Shown: positions 8,137 through 17,487 of the stretch, piece by piece
How positions within the stretch are numbered: position 1 is the stretch's first letter
Layout: the number at the start of each line of letters is the position of its first letter
From: Chitinophaga dinghuensis
Lineage (GTDB): Bacteria; Bacteroidota; Bacteroidia; Chitinophagales; Chitinophagaceae
DNA length: 64,000 bases
Direction of reading: 5' to 3'
Assembly (NCBI RefSeq): GCF_003259435.1
Contig: NZ_QLMA01000001.1
Location: 186,001-250,000 of the forward strand
Made by a program: the position numbers and the translations under genes
The notes under the pieces: model-generated
What the model saw: only the letters and a program-made list of their open reading frames with translations
Databases searched by the model: none
Told to the model about the DNA's origin: nothing

Positions 8137-9159
8137 ATGGCGGAAATTTTAACCATAGGATCGTATGTCCGGCATAAATACCGGCGTGTAGCAGTAAAGG
8201 CATGCTGGCATATATTGCCGGTGCTCTTCTTTTACCTGATTATTGATATGCAGGAATATCAACCCATCTGGCAGCCCCTGATGCGGGCAATAGCCCTGTT
8301 GTTTCTGTTGGTGGTACCATATACGAACATCTACTACCTTATTCCGTCATTCTTGGTGAAGGCCAGGTATAAGACGTATATCGTGTCTTCCTGTATTCTT
8401 ATCACCTGGCTTTTTCTGTTAACTATTTGGACACGACCCTGGTTTACGCCACTATTGAGACCCGAGAATAGTTTTCTGTTGTATACGGTAAAAGATGTCC
8501 TGGTATTTTATGTGCTCATGATATTTTTACTGGCGGCTTCCACTGTTGTCAGTTTATTGGGGCAGTGGCTTGAAAATCGCTACTACAAGGCAGAATGCTT
8601 GAAAAAAGAGTTGGAAAATTTGAAGAAGCAATTGTCACCACATTTCCTATTTAACACCCTTAATAACCTGGATGTTTTGATTTATAAAGATCAGGATCAG
8701 GCATCTGAAGTGGTACATCGTTTATCCGGACTGCTGGGTTATCAGTTATACCTGGCCAGCAATAAAAACGTATCGCTGCAACAAGAAATTACCATGGTAG
8801 AGGATTTCCTTTTTCTTGAAAAGCTACGCCACGACAGACTGGAAGTCAAACTCGATGTGAATGGCGCCATTGCAAATATACAGGTACCGCCTTTGTTGCT
8901 GATGCCTTTTGTGGAGAATGCGGTGAAACATAATGATTATGACGGGCAGGCCTACATTCATTTGCAGATCAGTGGGAACGAAGGACAGCTAATTTTTAGA
9001 TGTATAAACGCCGTAGGAGCAGTACATAGCAATGAGGTGGGAGGAAGCGGGCTGAAAAATATTTGTCGGCGCCTGGAGATATTATATCCAGCGCATCATA
9101 CTATCACTATTGAGAATAAAAATAAGGTGTTTGCAGCCGAAATAATCTTGGACATATGA
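8137..9159 (+). CDS. LytS-family membrane sensor histidine kinase
   Basis: A 340-residue kinase. The N-terminal half has about four hydrophobic segments (WHILPVLFFYLIID, IALLFLLVVPY, ILITWLFLLTIW, VLVFYVLMIFLLAAS). A short coiled linker follows, then the His_kinase domain with phospho-acceptor histidine in KQLSPHFLFNTLNN. The ATP-binding N-box is PFVENAVKHN and the G-box is GGSGLKNICRRL. The stop overlaps the start of the response regulator by four bases (ATGA), so the two are translationally coupled partners. No dedicated extracytoplasmic sensor domain is visible. AAAAGGTGGTG before the ATG may help ribosome binding. Confidence 0.93.
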   Translation: MAEILTIGSYVRHKYRRVAVKACWHILPVLFFYLIIDMQEYQPIWQPLMRAIALLFLLVVPYTNIYYLIPSFLVKARYKTYIVSSCILITWLFLLTIWTRPWFTPLLRPENSFLLYTVKDVLVFYVLMIFLLAASTVVSLLGQWLENRYYKAECLKKELENLKKQLSPHFLFNTLNNLDVLIYKDQDQASEVVHRLSGLLGYQLYLASNKNVSLQQEITMVEDFLFLEKLRHDRLEVKLDVNGAIANIQVPPLLLMPFVENAVKHNDYDGQAYIHLQISGNEGQLIFRCINAVGAVHSNEVGGSGLKNICRRLEILYPAHHTITIENKNKVFAAEIILDI

Positions 9160-9869
9160 ATTGTATTGTAATAGATGATGAGCCATTAGCACGGGAAAAA
9201 ATTCGGATGCTCATTGAAAAAGATGTGACGTTGCAATTGCTGGGAAGTTTTGATAGTCCCGCTAAGGCCACTGGTTTCCTGGAATTGAACCAGGTAGATT
9301 TGATCTTCCTGGATATCCGGATGCATGGGATAAGCGGATTGGATTTTGCGCGGGAATATCAGGGAGAGGCGATGGTGATTTTTACTTCTGCCCATGCGGG
9401 ATATGCGTTGGAGAGTTATGATGTACGTGCAGTTGATTTTCTGGTAAAGCCCGTTCATCCGTTGCGTTTTACACAAGCTATTCAGAAGGCTTTGGAATAT
9501 GCGGATTTGAAACGTCAGGATAAGAGAACGCTTCCTGAGAAACAGGATTATTTCTTTGTTCGTGCCGACAGACGCTTGCATCGTGTTCCTTATGAAGATT
9601 GTTTATATATAGAGGGCATAAAAGATTATTGCGCGCTACATCTGCACGACAGGAAAATCATGACTGCATTGCATTTGAAAACAATACAGAAGTATCTTCC
9701 TTCAGATATGTTTTTGAGGATTAGTAAGTCGGTGGTAGTGAATATCAAACATGTAAAGAGTTTAACGCATCATGATTTGCATATTGGCGACATGGAGCTT
9801 AGCATTGGCAATGCTTACAGAGAGCAGGTGTTTGCGAATTTTGTGACACACTATATGGTGGGAAAATAA
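9156..9869 (+). CDS. LytTR-family response regulator
   Basis: A 237-residue regulator. The receiver domain (1-115) has acidic pocket IDDEPLA, phospho-acceptor in LIFLDIRMHG and the conserved lysine in FLVKPVHP. The LytTR DNA-binding domain (about 140-235) has FFVRADRRLHRVPYEDCLYIEGIKDY and FLRISKSVVVNIKHV. It is coupled by a four-base overlap to the upstream kinase. No target is apparent; the next gene downstream encodes a MutS-like ATPase. Confidence 0.94.
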   Translation: MNCIVIDDEPLAREKIRMLIEKDVTLQLLGSFDSPAKATGFLELNQVDLIFLDIRMHGISGLDFAREYQGEAMVIFTSAHAGYALESYDVRAVDFLVKPVHPLRFTQAIQKALEYADLKRQDKRTLPEKQDYFFVRADRRLHRVPYEDCLYIEGIKDYCALHLHDRKIMTALHLKTIQKYLPSDMFLRISKSVVVNIKHVKSLTHHDLHIGDMELSIGNAYREQVFANFVTHYMVGK

Positions 9870-9922
9870 GGGCTGCTTAGTTCGGCATAATTCCTGCTGC
9901 TAACCGGCAAATCAACCGCCTC

Positions 9923-11215
9923 ATGCCTAATGTCAAGGATCTGGAAATTAAACAGTTACTTCCTTTTTTTGATGAAACCCGTAACCCTGATGCCCGTGAA
10001 CAGCTCACATTTTTAATCCTGGATGCGCCTCCCACAGTGCAACAGGTCTATGCCAAGCAGCAGGTTATTCAAACGATTATTCATAACGGTTATCACCATA
10101 TGAAAATGGAATATATCGGTGCGGATTACGGAGAGGTATCCTCTTTTCTGCGTCGGTTTATGGAGATGGATGACAGTGGGGGAACGGATTGGCTGGAGAG
10201 GATTGCCCATTACTGGGTTAATAAAAATGAGCGCTATTTGCTGGCGGGAGGGTTGCGGCAAACAGTGAGTTTGCTGGGATATATCGAAGATTATTTCAGT
10301 AAAATACAACCGGAGACATTTGTGGGGGAGATGGCCGATTCGCTAAAACAGCTGAAGGCTTTGTTGGCGAGGATTCAGCCAGCGCATTGGGTGGGGCTTT
10401 CCCGTGGGGAGGGTTTTTCGTCTGCGGAGCAACGTAAGTTGATGAAGTTATTGCGGAAGGAAACAACTAGTGGCGACTGGCTTCAGTTCTGGCAGACCTT
10501 TAATACCTATGAAGCCTGGTTATCTGTTGCCAGGAGTATGGTAAAGTATCAACTGGTTTTTCCGGAGTTTGTGGAGGAGGGGATCATATTGGAAGACGCG
10601 TATCATTTGTTGCTGAAAAATCCTGTCAAGAATACGTTGGTGAGTAAGGGGAGGGTATTATTGCTGACTGGTCCGAATATGTCCGGGAAATCCACGTTGC
10701 TGAAGACGTTGGGAGGATGTGTTTTTCTGGCGCATGCTGGTATGCCGGTTCCGGCATCGCGTTGCCAGTTGCCATTTTTTGATGAGATGAATGTGGTGAT
10801 ACAGTTGACGGATGATTTAAAGAATGGTTACAGTCATTTTATGATGGAGGTGCAGCAGTTGAAACATACGCTGGCGCGGGCGGTAGAGGGGGCAAATTGT
10901 TTTGCGATTTTCGATGAGCTGTTTCGGGGAACGAATGTAGATGATGCAACGGATATCTCCAGACAGACGATAGAAGGGTTGTTAACTTATCCGAAGGGGT
11001 TCTTTATTATATCTACGCATTTACATCAATTGGAGGAGCTATTGCCAGAGAGTGTTTATCTGACGCCTTGTTACATGGATTCATCATTGGAAGAGGGGCG
11101 GCCGCATTTTTTATATAAATTAAGAGAAGGGTGGGGGACGTTAAAGTTGGGGAGAATAATTTTCGAGCAGGAGGGTTTACCTGCGTTATTACACCAGTGG
11201 AAAAGTTTAACTTAA
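9923..11215 (+). CDS. Small MutS-related ATPase
   Basis: A 430-residue protein with the C-terminal MutS ATPase domain. The Walker A is GPNMSGKSTLLKT, the Walker B region is CFAIFDELFRGTNVDDA and the following segment is GFFIISTHLHQLEELL. The preceding 200 residues resemble the MutS lever/clamp core, but the N-terminal mismatch-binding domain is absent. There is no C-terminal Smr nuclease, so it is not MutS2. Truncated MutS homologues of this kind are common in Bacteroidota and their role is unclear. It may be cotranscribed with the LytTR gene (53-base gap). Confidence 0.88.
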   Translation: MPNVKDLEIKQLLPFFDETRNPDAREQLTFLILDAPPTVQQVYAKQQVIQTIIHNGYHHMKMEYIGADYGEVSSFLRRFMEMDDSGGTDWLERIAHYWVNKNERYLLAGGLRQTVSLLGYIEDYFSKIQPETFVGEMADSLKQLKALLARIQPAHWVGLSRGEGFSSAEQRKLMKLLRKETTSGDWLQFWQTFNTYEAWLSVARSMVKYQLVFPEFVEEGIILEDAYHLLLKNPVKNTLVSKGRVLLLTGPNMSGKSTLLKTLGGCVFLAHAGMPVPASRCQLPFFDEMNVVIQLTDDLKNGYSHFMMEVQQLKHTLARAVEGANCFAIFDELFRGTNVDDATDISRQTIEGLLTYPKGFFIISTHLHQLEELLPESVYLTPCYMDSSLEEGRPHFLYKLREGWGTLKLGRIIFEQEGLPALLHQWKSLT

Positions 11216-11920
11216 TTCTGTGTAGAAATCGGGTTTATCCGTGAATATATCACCATCTGAAAAAAAAGTTGCAAAAACGTTTTAGTTATTGGGAAATATT
11301 GCTATTTTTATCAAGAATAAAGTTGCAATGTGAAGCCCGGTTTCTGTATTGTTCACCACAACCATCATCAGAAAATTTAATAAAAACCTACTGCATAACG
11401 GAAAGTAGAATCAGAATAGATAAGCGAAGCGAACATAATTCCACGACATGCTGTAAAAACTGAAAACTTTAAATCTTTCTAACTTATGTAAAATTATTTT
11501 CACTGACGTTTCCTGGTATATCATTTATGCTAAATCGATTTTGTAAAGGCATGTAGCACCTTCTGCAAAAATCGGAAGAACAACCTATGCCGGAAAAACA
11601 GCAAATATTTTTGCAGCGTAATGCTTAATAAAAATTGGGGGAAGCTCAGGTTATTTTTTCCACGTAAGGCGCCAGGTCCTTTCTCCAAGAGTGATTCATG
11701 TCCATTATCAATCAGTAAAATCTCATGTAAACAAAAAACGCTTGTTATGTCTAACTAAGATGGCTATACGAAAATTATAGTAGTCATCTCCTTTTGTACA
11801 CATTCTGTACAGAACGACTTCCCTTTTTCCAAATTTCATCACCACTATGCAGGGATGACTGGGCGTCGTTTGCTTAATCGATTTAGCAATTGCTGTAACA
11901 AAACCAAAAAAATCAAATGT
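11216..11920. other. Long AT-rich intergenic region before a susC gene
   Basis: About 700 bases without a convincing gene; a 64-codon frame at 11269-11463 has no recognisable features. Visible signals are a perfect TAnnTTTG box (TATTTTTG, 11606-11613) and two TGTACA palindromes 11 bases apart (11795-11800 and 11806-11811) about 110 bases before the susC ATG. The region probably holds the promoter and leader of the SusC/SusD operon. Confidence 0.5.
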
Positions 11921-14900
11921 ATGAAGAAGAGACTGACACTTCGGCTGCGGACAGCGCTGCTCAGCACCATTTTGCTGTTGGCAGCCCTGGTTGCAACTTC
12001 GCAGTCAAAAAAAATCACCGGGCACGTCTTCGACGGCAGGGATAACACCCCACTCCCCGGCGTAACCGTACAAGTGAAAGGAACTAGCATCGGCACACAA
12101 ACAGCTGCAGATGGTAGTTATTCCATCGATGCCAAACCAGGCGCCACATTGGTATTCTCTTTCGTTGGCTATACGCAACAGGAAAAACCTGTACCCAACG
12201 CCAATGGCAACACGAATTCCAATGTAATGAACATGTCCCTAACTACCGATACCAAATCCCTCCAGGATGTGGTGGTAGTAGGATATGGTACTACCAGAAG
12301 ATCTGACCTGACAGGCTCCGTTGCTTCTGTACGTGCGGCCCAATTACAGGAAAGACCTGCTCCTTCCCTCAACCAGGCTCTCAGCGGTCGTATACCCGGC
12401 GTTCAGGTAAACACCAACTCCGGTCGCCCAGGTGGACAAACCCGCGTACGTATCCGCGGTTTCAGCTCCATCAATTCATCCAATAACCCATTATATGTAG
12501 TGGATGGCGTTGTATTACCTATGGGTACGCAAACCCAGAGCAGCAATGCGATCGACTTCATTAACCCAAGCGATATTGAATCTGTGGAAGTAATGAAAGA
12601 CGCTTCCGCTACGGCCATCTATGGCGCCCGTGGTGCGAATGGCGTTATCCTCATCACTACCAAAAAAGGTACTGCCACCGGAGGCCGCGTCACCTATGAC
12701 GCATATGCAGGCATGAACACGCCAGGTCCGCACCGCGTAAAAATGCTGAACAGCAAGGAATATATGCAGGTGGAAGACCTCGCATGGAAAAACTCCCAAA
12801 TATATGATCCTGTTGGCTGGGCCAGAGGCGATTATATTTCTAAAAATCCTGCGCTCAAAAGAACAGATCCTAACCTGTTCGATAAAGATGGTAATCCTTA
12901 CTATGATACCGATTGGTTCAAAGAATCCGTGCAGCAAAAACTTTCCCAAAACCATCAGCTGGGTTTTACCGGCGGTAACGCGGAATCACAGTACGGGCTC
13001 TTCCTCGGCTACCTGGATGATGAAGGCTTACTCCTGAATTCTTATATGAAACGTTATTCCGCCAGGTTTACCGTTGATTCAAAAATCAAAGATTGGTTGC
13101 GTGTAGGCGGTACAATGTCGTATAACAACCAGGAAGAAAATCTCGTAGATATTGGTACTGGCGGATTGAACTCTGTTCGTATGATTACAGAAGCACTGCC
13201 TTTCCTACCTATTAAACTGAAAGATGGCACCTGGACCAATAACAAAATGTATCCTGGCGCTGAAGGTGGCTCCAATCCTGTACAAATCCTGACAGACAGA
13301 AAATACGTACTGAATACACAGAACCTACTGGGCGATGTTTATGCAGAACTGCAGCTGGCGAAAGGACTTACATTCAAAAGCGTACTCGGTACCAACATCG
13401 TTACCCGTGGCCGTAACGAGTGGAATGGTCGCTCCCTGCTGGATATCTCTGCTTCTCAAAAAGGTATTGCCATCAATGCCAATGACCGCGAAACTTATTG
13501 GTCGTTCGAAAACTATATGACCTATAACAAGCGTTTCAAAGAGGTACACAGCTTTACAGGAATGGTGGGGCTCTCCTGGCAGGAAACAAATACTTTCGGT
13601 TTCAACGCCAGAGCAGAAAACTTCTCTACCGATTATTTTGAGAACAATAACCTGGGCGCGGGCTCCAATATCCCCGCCAGTGGCGTAGGTTCTTCCCGCT
13701 CTAAATTTGCTTTCAACTCCTATTTCGCAAGGTTGAACTACGGTTATAAAGACAGATATCTCATTACGTTTACAGGTCGCGCCGATGGTTCTTCCAAATT
13801 TGGAGAGAATAAGAAATATTCCATCTTCCCATCTGCAGCCCTTGCCTGGAGAGCTTCTGAGGAGCCTTTCCTGAAAGGTAACAAGGTATTGTCTAATCTG
13901 AAACTCCGTACGAGCTATGGTATTACCGGTAACTCTGAAATAGCGTCTTATTCTTCTCTCGCATCGCTGGCTGCCAGTGGCACCTATGCGGCAGTGATCA
14001 ATGGCGCCAAGGTGCAGGGCGTAGGTACTAACCGACTGGCGAACGAAGACCTGCATTGGGAAAGAACAAACCAATATGATGCGGGCGCTGAAATCGGGTT
14101 CCTGAAAAACAGGATTAATCTGGAGGTAGACTACTATTATCGCCGTACAAACGACATGCTCCTGGATGCGCCTGTACCAACCAGTTCTGGCTATCTGACG
14201 ATTAAAAAGAATATCGGTAGTATGGAGAACAAAGGGTTTGAAATTGGCGTGAATGCAACAGCGGTAGATAGTAAGAACTTTACCTGGAACAGTGCCTTCA
14301 ACATTTCTTTCAACAGAAATAAGGTGCTGTCGCTCGCTACACCAGCGGATATATTCGGTGTGGGCGGACCAAACTTCACCAACCAGACCAACATTATTCG
14401 TATAGGCGAGCCAGTAGGTTCCTTCTGGGGACTGGTGCGTCTGGGTACCTGGAGTACAGCGGAAGCAGCGGAAGCCGCCAAATTCACGGATTATCGTGGT
14501 GGTAAGCCAATTTTACCGGGAGATATCAAGTATCTGGATGTAAACGGCGACCATGCCATCAATGATGCGGACCGTCAGATCATTGGTAACGGTAACCCTA
14601 AAGGATGGGGCGCTTTCATCAATAACTTCAGATATAAAAACTGGGAACTGGCTATCGACATACAGTTCATGTATGGCAATGATGTGCTCAACATGACGCA
14701 TCACTCTGGCGAAGACCGTACGGGACTGGCCAACAGCTTCAAATCCGTGCTCGATTACTGGACGCCAACCCATCAGAATACTATGATCGCTGCGCCACGT
14801 AACCCTGCTGCTGGTTATGTAACGAATGTGGATACACGCTGGGTGGAAGATGGTTCCTTCCTCCGTGGTAAAAACCTGCTGCTGGGATATTCTTTCCCTG

Positions 14901-15094
14901 CGGAAACCGTGCAGAAAATGCACCTGTCCAGATTGCGCGTATATGGCTCTGTACAGAATTTCTTCCTGAAAACTAAGTTTAGCGGCAATGATCCGGAAGT
15001 AACAACCTATGGCGATGTATTTGCCCAGGGCCAGACTTTCTTCGATTATCCAAAGCCAACCACTTACACCTTCGGCGTAAATGTGGCATTCTAA
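11921..15094 (+). CDS. SusC/RagA-family TonB-dependent outer-membrane transporter
   Basis: A 1057-residue TonB-dependent transporter of the SusC type. In order it has a signal peptide (about 1-28), a carboxypeptidase-regulatory-like domain (KKITGHVFDGRDNTPLPGV), the plug with hallmark VVVVGYG and IRGFSSINSSNNPLYVVDG, and a long beta-barrel ending in an aromatic residue (TFGVNVAF). It lacks the N-terminal STN domain found in the other two SusC proteins here, which fits the absence of a FecR partner directly upstream. It imports a ligand captured by the SusD protein 20 bases downstream. The ATG at 11921 is preferred over an in-frame ATG at 11855 because it places the signal peptide at the N-terminus. 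Confidence 0.95.
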   Translation: MKKRLTLRLRTALLSTILLLAALVATSQSKKITGHVFDGRDNTPLPGVTVQVKGTSIGTQTAADGSYSIDAKPGATLVFSFVGYTQQEKPVPNANGNTNSNVMNMSLTTDTKSLQDVVVVGYGTTRRSDLTGSVASVRAAQLQERPAPSLNQALSGRIPGVQVNTNSGRPGGQTRVRIRGFSSINSSNNPLYVVDGVVLPMGTQTQSSNAIDFINPSDIESVEVMKDASATAIYGARGANGVILITTKKGTATGGRVTYDAYAGMNTPGPHRVKMLNSKEYMQVEDLAWKNSQIYDPVGWARGDYISKNPALKRTDPNLFDKDGNPYYDTDWFKESVQQKLSQNHQLGFTGGNAESQYGLFLGYLDDEGLLLNSYMKRYSARFTVDSKIKDWLRVGGTMSYNNQEENLVDIGTGGLNSVRMITEALPFLPIKLKDGTWTNNKMYPGAEGGSNPVQILTDRKYVLNTQNLLGDVYAELQLAKGLTFKSVLGTNIVTRGRNEWNGRSLLDISASQKGIAINANDRETYWSFENYMTYNKRFKEVHSFTGMVGLSWQETNTFGFNARAENFSTDYFENNNLGAGSNIPASGVGSSRSKFAFNSYFARLNYGYKDRYLITFTGRADGSSKFGENKKYSIFPSAALAWRASEEPFLKGNKVLSNLKLRTSYGITGNSEIASYSSLASLAASGTYAAVINGAKVQGVGTNRLANEDLHWERTNQYDAGAEIGFLKNRINLEVDYYYRRTNDMLLDAPVPTSSGYLTIKKNIGSMENKGFEIGVNATAVDSKNFTWNSAFNISFNRNKVLSLATPADIFGVGGPNFTNQTNIIRIGEPVGSFWGLVRLGTWSTAEAAEAAKFTDYRGGKPILPGDIKYLDVNGDHAINDADRQIIGNGNPKGWGAFINNFRYKNWELAIDIQFMYGNDVLNMTHHSGEDRTGLANSFKSVLDYWTPTHQNTMIAAPRNPAAGYVTNVDTRWVEDGSFLRGKNLLLGYSFPAETVQKMHLSRLRVYGSVQNFFLKTKFSGNDPEVTTYGDVFAQGQTFFDYPKPTTYTFGVNVAF

Positions 15095-15114
15095 ACCAGT
15101 AAAAGTAAACCGTC

Positions 15115-16692
15115 ATGAAACGCAAGATATTTAACAGAACCATACTGCTGGCCTTTACAGGAGCGCTGTTACTGGGCTCCGGCACTGGTTGCAAGAAATT
15201 CCTGCACGAACAGGACCCGGGAAACCTGTCGCCAGATAACTATTTCACACTCCCTGAACATGCGGATGCTGCCGTATTTGCAGCGTATGCCCGTACCCGT
15301 ATTGTAGGAGAGGGCGCCGGTATATTCTCCAATAACTTCCAGATGCTGGATGCCGTTACTGGTACTGCTACTACCGGAACTGCCCAGAACTCTGACCTGA
15401 ATAACCTGCTGGGATTGGTATATAACGGGGATAACCTGCATATCGGTAACTGGTGGAAAGGTTTGTACAAAGAGATCGCTCAGTGTAACCTGACCCTGGA
15501 TAATGTGCCGAAAATCAATCCCATGGATGATGCGCAGAAAAAGAGAGTATTGGGAGAAGCAAGCTTCCTCCGTGCATGGGCCTATTTTTACGCTGTAAGA
15601 TTATGGGGAGATGTGCCCCTGATCCTTAAATCACAGACGGCCAGCTCTTCAGACTTCTCTCCATCCCGTGCTAAAACAGAAGATGTCTATAATCAAATTG
15701 TGAAGGACTTGCAGGTAGCGGAAGCTTCCGGCCTGCCATGGACGGATAATACCGGGCGTGCAGGCATGGCTGCTGTAAAAACGCAGCTGGCTAAAGTGTA
15801 CCTGACGATGGCGGGGAAACCCCTGAATAAAGGAGCCGCTTATTACAAGCTGGCGGCCGACAAAGCGAAGGAAGTGATTGATTATGCTGCTGCTCACCCG
15901 AACGATATCAATCTGTTCCCTACTTACAGTCAGCTGCATACGGTATCTACCAACAACAGACTGGAACACCTGTTTGAAGTACAGTACCTGGCCGGAGTAG
16001 AAGAGAACCCGCTCCAATCTATCATGTTACCGAATAACTCCCTTCCAAAGAACATCTCTGCGAAAGGTAGCGGCGTAGGTAGTTCCATGCCTACGCAGTC
16101 TTTCTACGACTCCTACAAGAAATATGAGCCGGGAGATAAACGTACAGATGAACAGCAGTTCTTCTTTACGGCTTACTATGTGGATGGATACAAAGAAGAC
16201 TTCGCACTGGGAGCGCCATACATCTTCAAACACTTCGATGTAGTGGCCCATGGTACGAAAGGTACTGCCGGAACGGGGCTGAGCAACCTGAATCTCCCGC
16301 AGATCCGTTATGCAGAAACATTACTGATCTATGCGGAAGCGCAAAACAGGGCAGATGGAGCGCCTAACACTGCCGCCTATACGGCGTTGAACGCAGTACG
16401 CGGAAGAGCGGGTATACCTGCCTTATCCGGACTGGATGTTAACGGCTTTGAAAAGGCTGTTTGGCGCGAGCGCTGGCATGAGTTCTGTTATGAAGGCATT
16501 ATCTGGTTTGATATGGTACGCCTGCAAAAGGTGTATAATGAAGATACAAACGACTTTGATGATTTCATTGGGCATGTCAATAAGAACTCCGGACAGCCAT
16601 TACAGAAAAAACATTTATTGTTCCCGCTTCCAACATTCGAAATGAAAAACAACCCGAATCTGAAGCCACAAAACGATGGTTACGGTAACTAA
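15115..16692 (+). CDS. RagB/SusD-family nutrient-binding lipoprotein
   Basis: A 525-residue surface lipoprotein that forms the lid of the SusC transporter encoded just upstream. The signal peptide ends in the lipobox GTGC. SusD landmarks are KFLHEQDPGNLSPDNYFT at the mature N-terminus, the TPR-like core segment ASFLRAWAYFYAVRLWGDVPLI, and the C-terminal QIRYAETLLIYAEAQNRADG and WRERWHEFCYEGIIWFDMVRL. Substrate is not predictable; no degradative enzyme lies next to this first pair. Confidence 0.95.
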   Translation: MKRKIFNRTILLAFTGALLLGSGTGCKKFLHEQDPGNLSPDNYFTLPEHADAAVFAAYARTRIVGEGAGIFSNNFQMLDAVTGTATTGTAQNSDLNNLLGLVYNGDNLHIGNWWKGLYKEIAQCNLTLDNVPKINPMDDAQKKRVLGEASFLRAWAYFYAVRLWGDVPLILKSQTASSSDFSPSRAKTEDVYNQIVKDLQVAEASGLPWTDNTGRAGMAAVKTQLAKVYLTMAGKPLNKGAAYYKLAADKAKEVIDYAAAHPNDINLFPTYSQLHTVSTNNRLEHLFEVQYLAGVEENPLQSIMLPNNSLPKNISAKGSGVGSSMPTQSFYDSYKKYEPGDKRTDEQQFFFTAYYVDGYKEDFALGAPYIFKHFDVVAHGTKGTAGTGLSNLNLPQIRYAETLLIYAEAQNRADGAPNTAAYTALNAVRGRAGIPALSGLDVNGFEKAVWRERWHEFCYEGIIWFDMVRLQKVYNEDTNDFDDFIGHVNKNSGQPLQKKHLLFPLPTFEMKNNPNLKPQNDGYGN

Positions 16693-16713
16693 GTGATGAG
16701 GTTACTGGTTTAA

Positions 16714-16761
16714 GGGGCAATGGCTTTCCGTGGCATAGCGCGGGAAGCCTTGCTTTTTTTA
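16714..16761 (+). terminator. Terminator after the first SusC/SusD pair
   Basis: A hairpin (GCAATGGCTTTCC at 16717-16729 against GGGAAGCCTTGC at 16742-16753) is followed by a run of eight T. It lies between the convergent susD and sigma-factor genes and overlaps the end of the latter. Confidence 0.75.
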
Positions 16762-17331
16762 TTTATAGATATCCTCTTTCTCCAGGGTGAAGCGTACGGC
16801 GGAGGTCAGCCTTTTTATGGCAATAGACAACTGGTTTTCCACAGTTTTTATAGACAAGTTCAAGATATCAGCCACTTCTTTATACTTCAGACCATGTTGC
16901 TTGATCATCAGGTATATGGTCTTACACTTGGGTGGGAGTTGTTCAATACTGATCTCCATCTTCCTAACCATCTCCGCAGAAATCATTAGCTCCTCAGGAT
17001 TGCTGTCAAATGCAATTTGGATACGCTCCTCCTCTGAAATATCTATCTCCCGGAAATTGGCCTGTTTACGGCGAAAATCAACCGCTTTGTTGCGCGCCAC
17101 TACAAAAAGATATACTTCCGGATTTTGAATATGGCGGAGAGTCTCTCTTTTTTGCCAGCAATGCATAAACACATCATTGGTAATTTCCTCTGCGACTTCA
17201 CGGGAACGGGTGAGAGAATAGGAGTAACGGAGGAGCCTGACGAAACATTGATTGTAAAAAAGCTTAAAAGCTTCTTCATCATTGTTCGCTGTCATATCAG
17301 TAAATAGCTGATTTAATTTACACTGATCCAT
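16759..17331 (-). CDS. ECF RNA polymerase sigma factor (FecI-like)
   Basis: A 190-residue ECF sigma factor. Region 2 is recognisable (EEAFKLFYNQCFVRLLRYSYSLT, then AEEITNDVFMHCWQKRE). Region 4 has LPPKCKTIYLMIKQHGLKYKEVADILNLSIKTVENQLSIAIKRL, a helix-turn-helix. This type is normally held by a FecR anti-sigma factor and released by a signal from an STN-bearing SusC. Here the likely FecR partner is divergent, 156 bases away, rather than in the usual sigma-FecR order. It presumably controls the second SusC/SusD set at 18767. Confidence 0.94.
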   Translation of the reverse strand: MDQCKLNQLFTDMTANNDEEAFKLFYNQCFVRLLRYSYSLTRSREVAEEITNDVFMHCWQKRETLRHIQNPEVYLFVVARNKAVDFRRKQANFREIDISEEERIQIAFDSNPEELMISAEMVRKMEISIEQLPPKCKTIYLMIKQHGLKYKEVADILNLSIKTVENQLSIAIKRLTSAVRFTLEKEDIYK

Positions 17332-17487
17332 CCCTTTGACCGCTAGATAATGGTTGCAAGTTATATAACGCAGATTAAGCTAAAGTTAACAAAATAATCT
17401 ATCCGTAAAAGTTGAAAATTTTTTTTCGGCGTTTGGGGGTTTTTGAATTTCCTTGCGACCTACTTACATAACGCATCGATTTAATTA

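Noticed and set aside
11269-11463. A 64-codon frame between the MutS-like gene and susC
   Set aside because: No family features, no ribosome site, and composition like non-coding AT-rich DNA.
12515-12955. Apparent minus-strand genes within the first susC, also at 13325-14074
   Set aside because: They overlap a strong coding region and have no start signals or domains.
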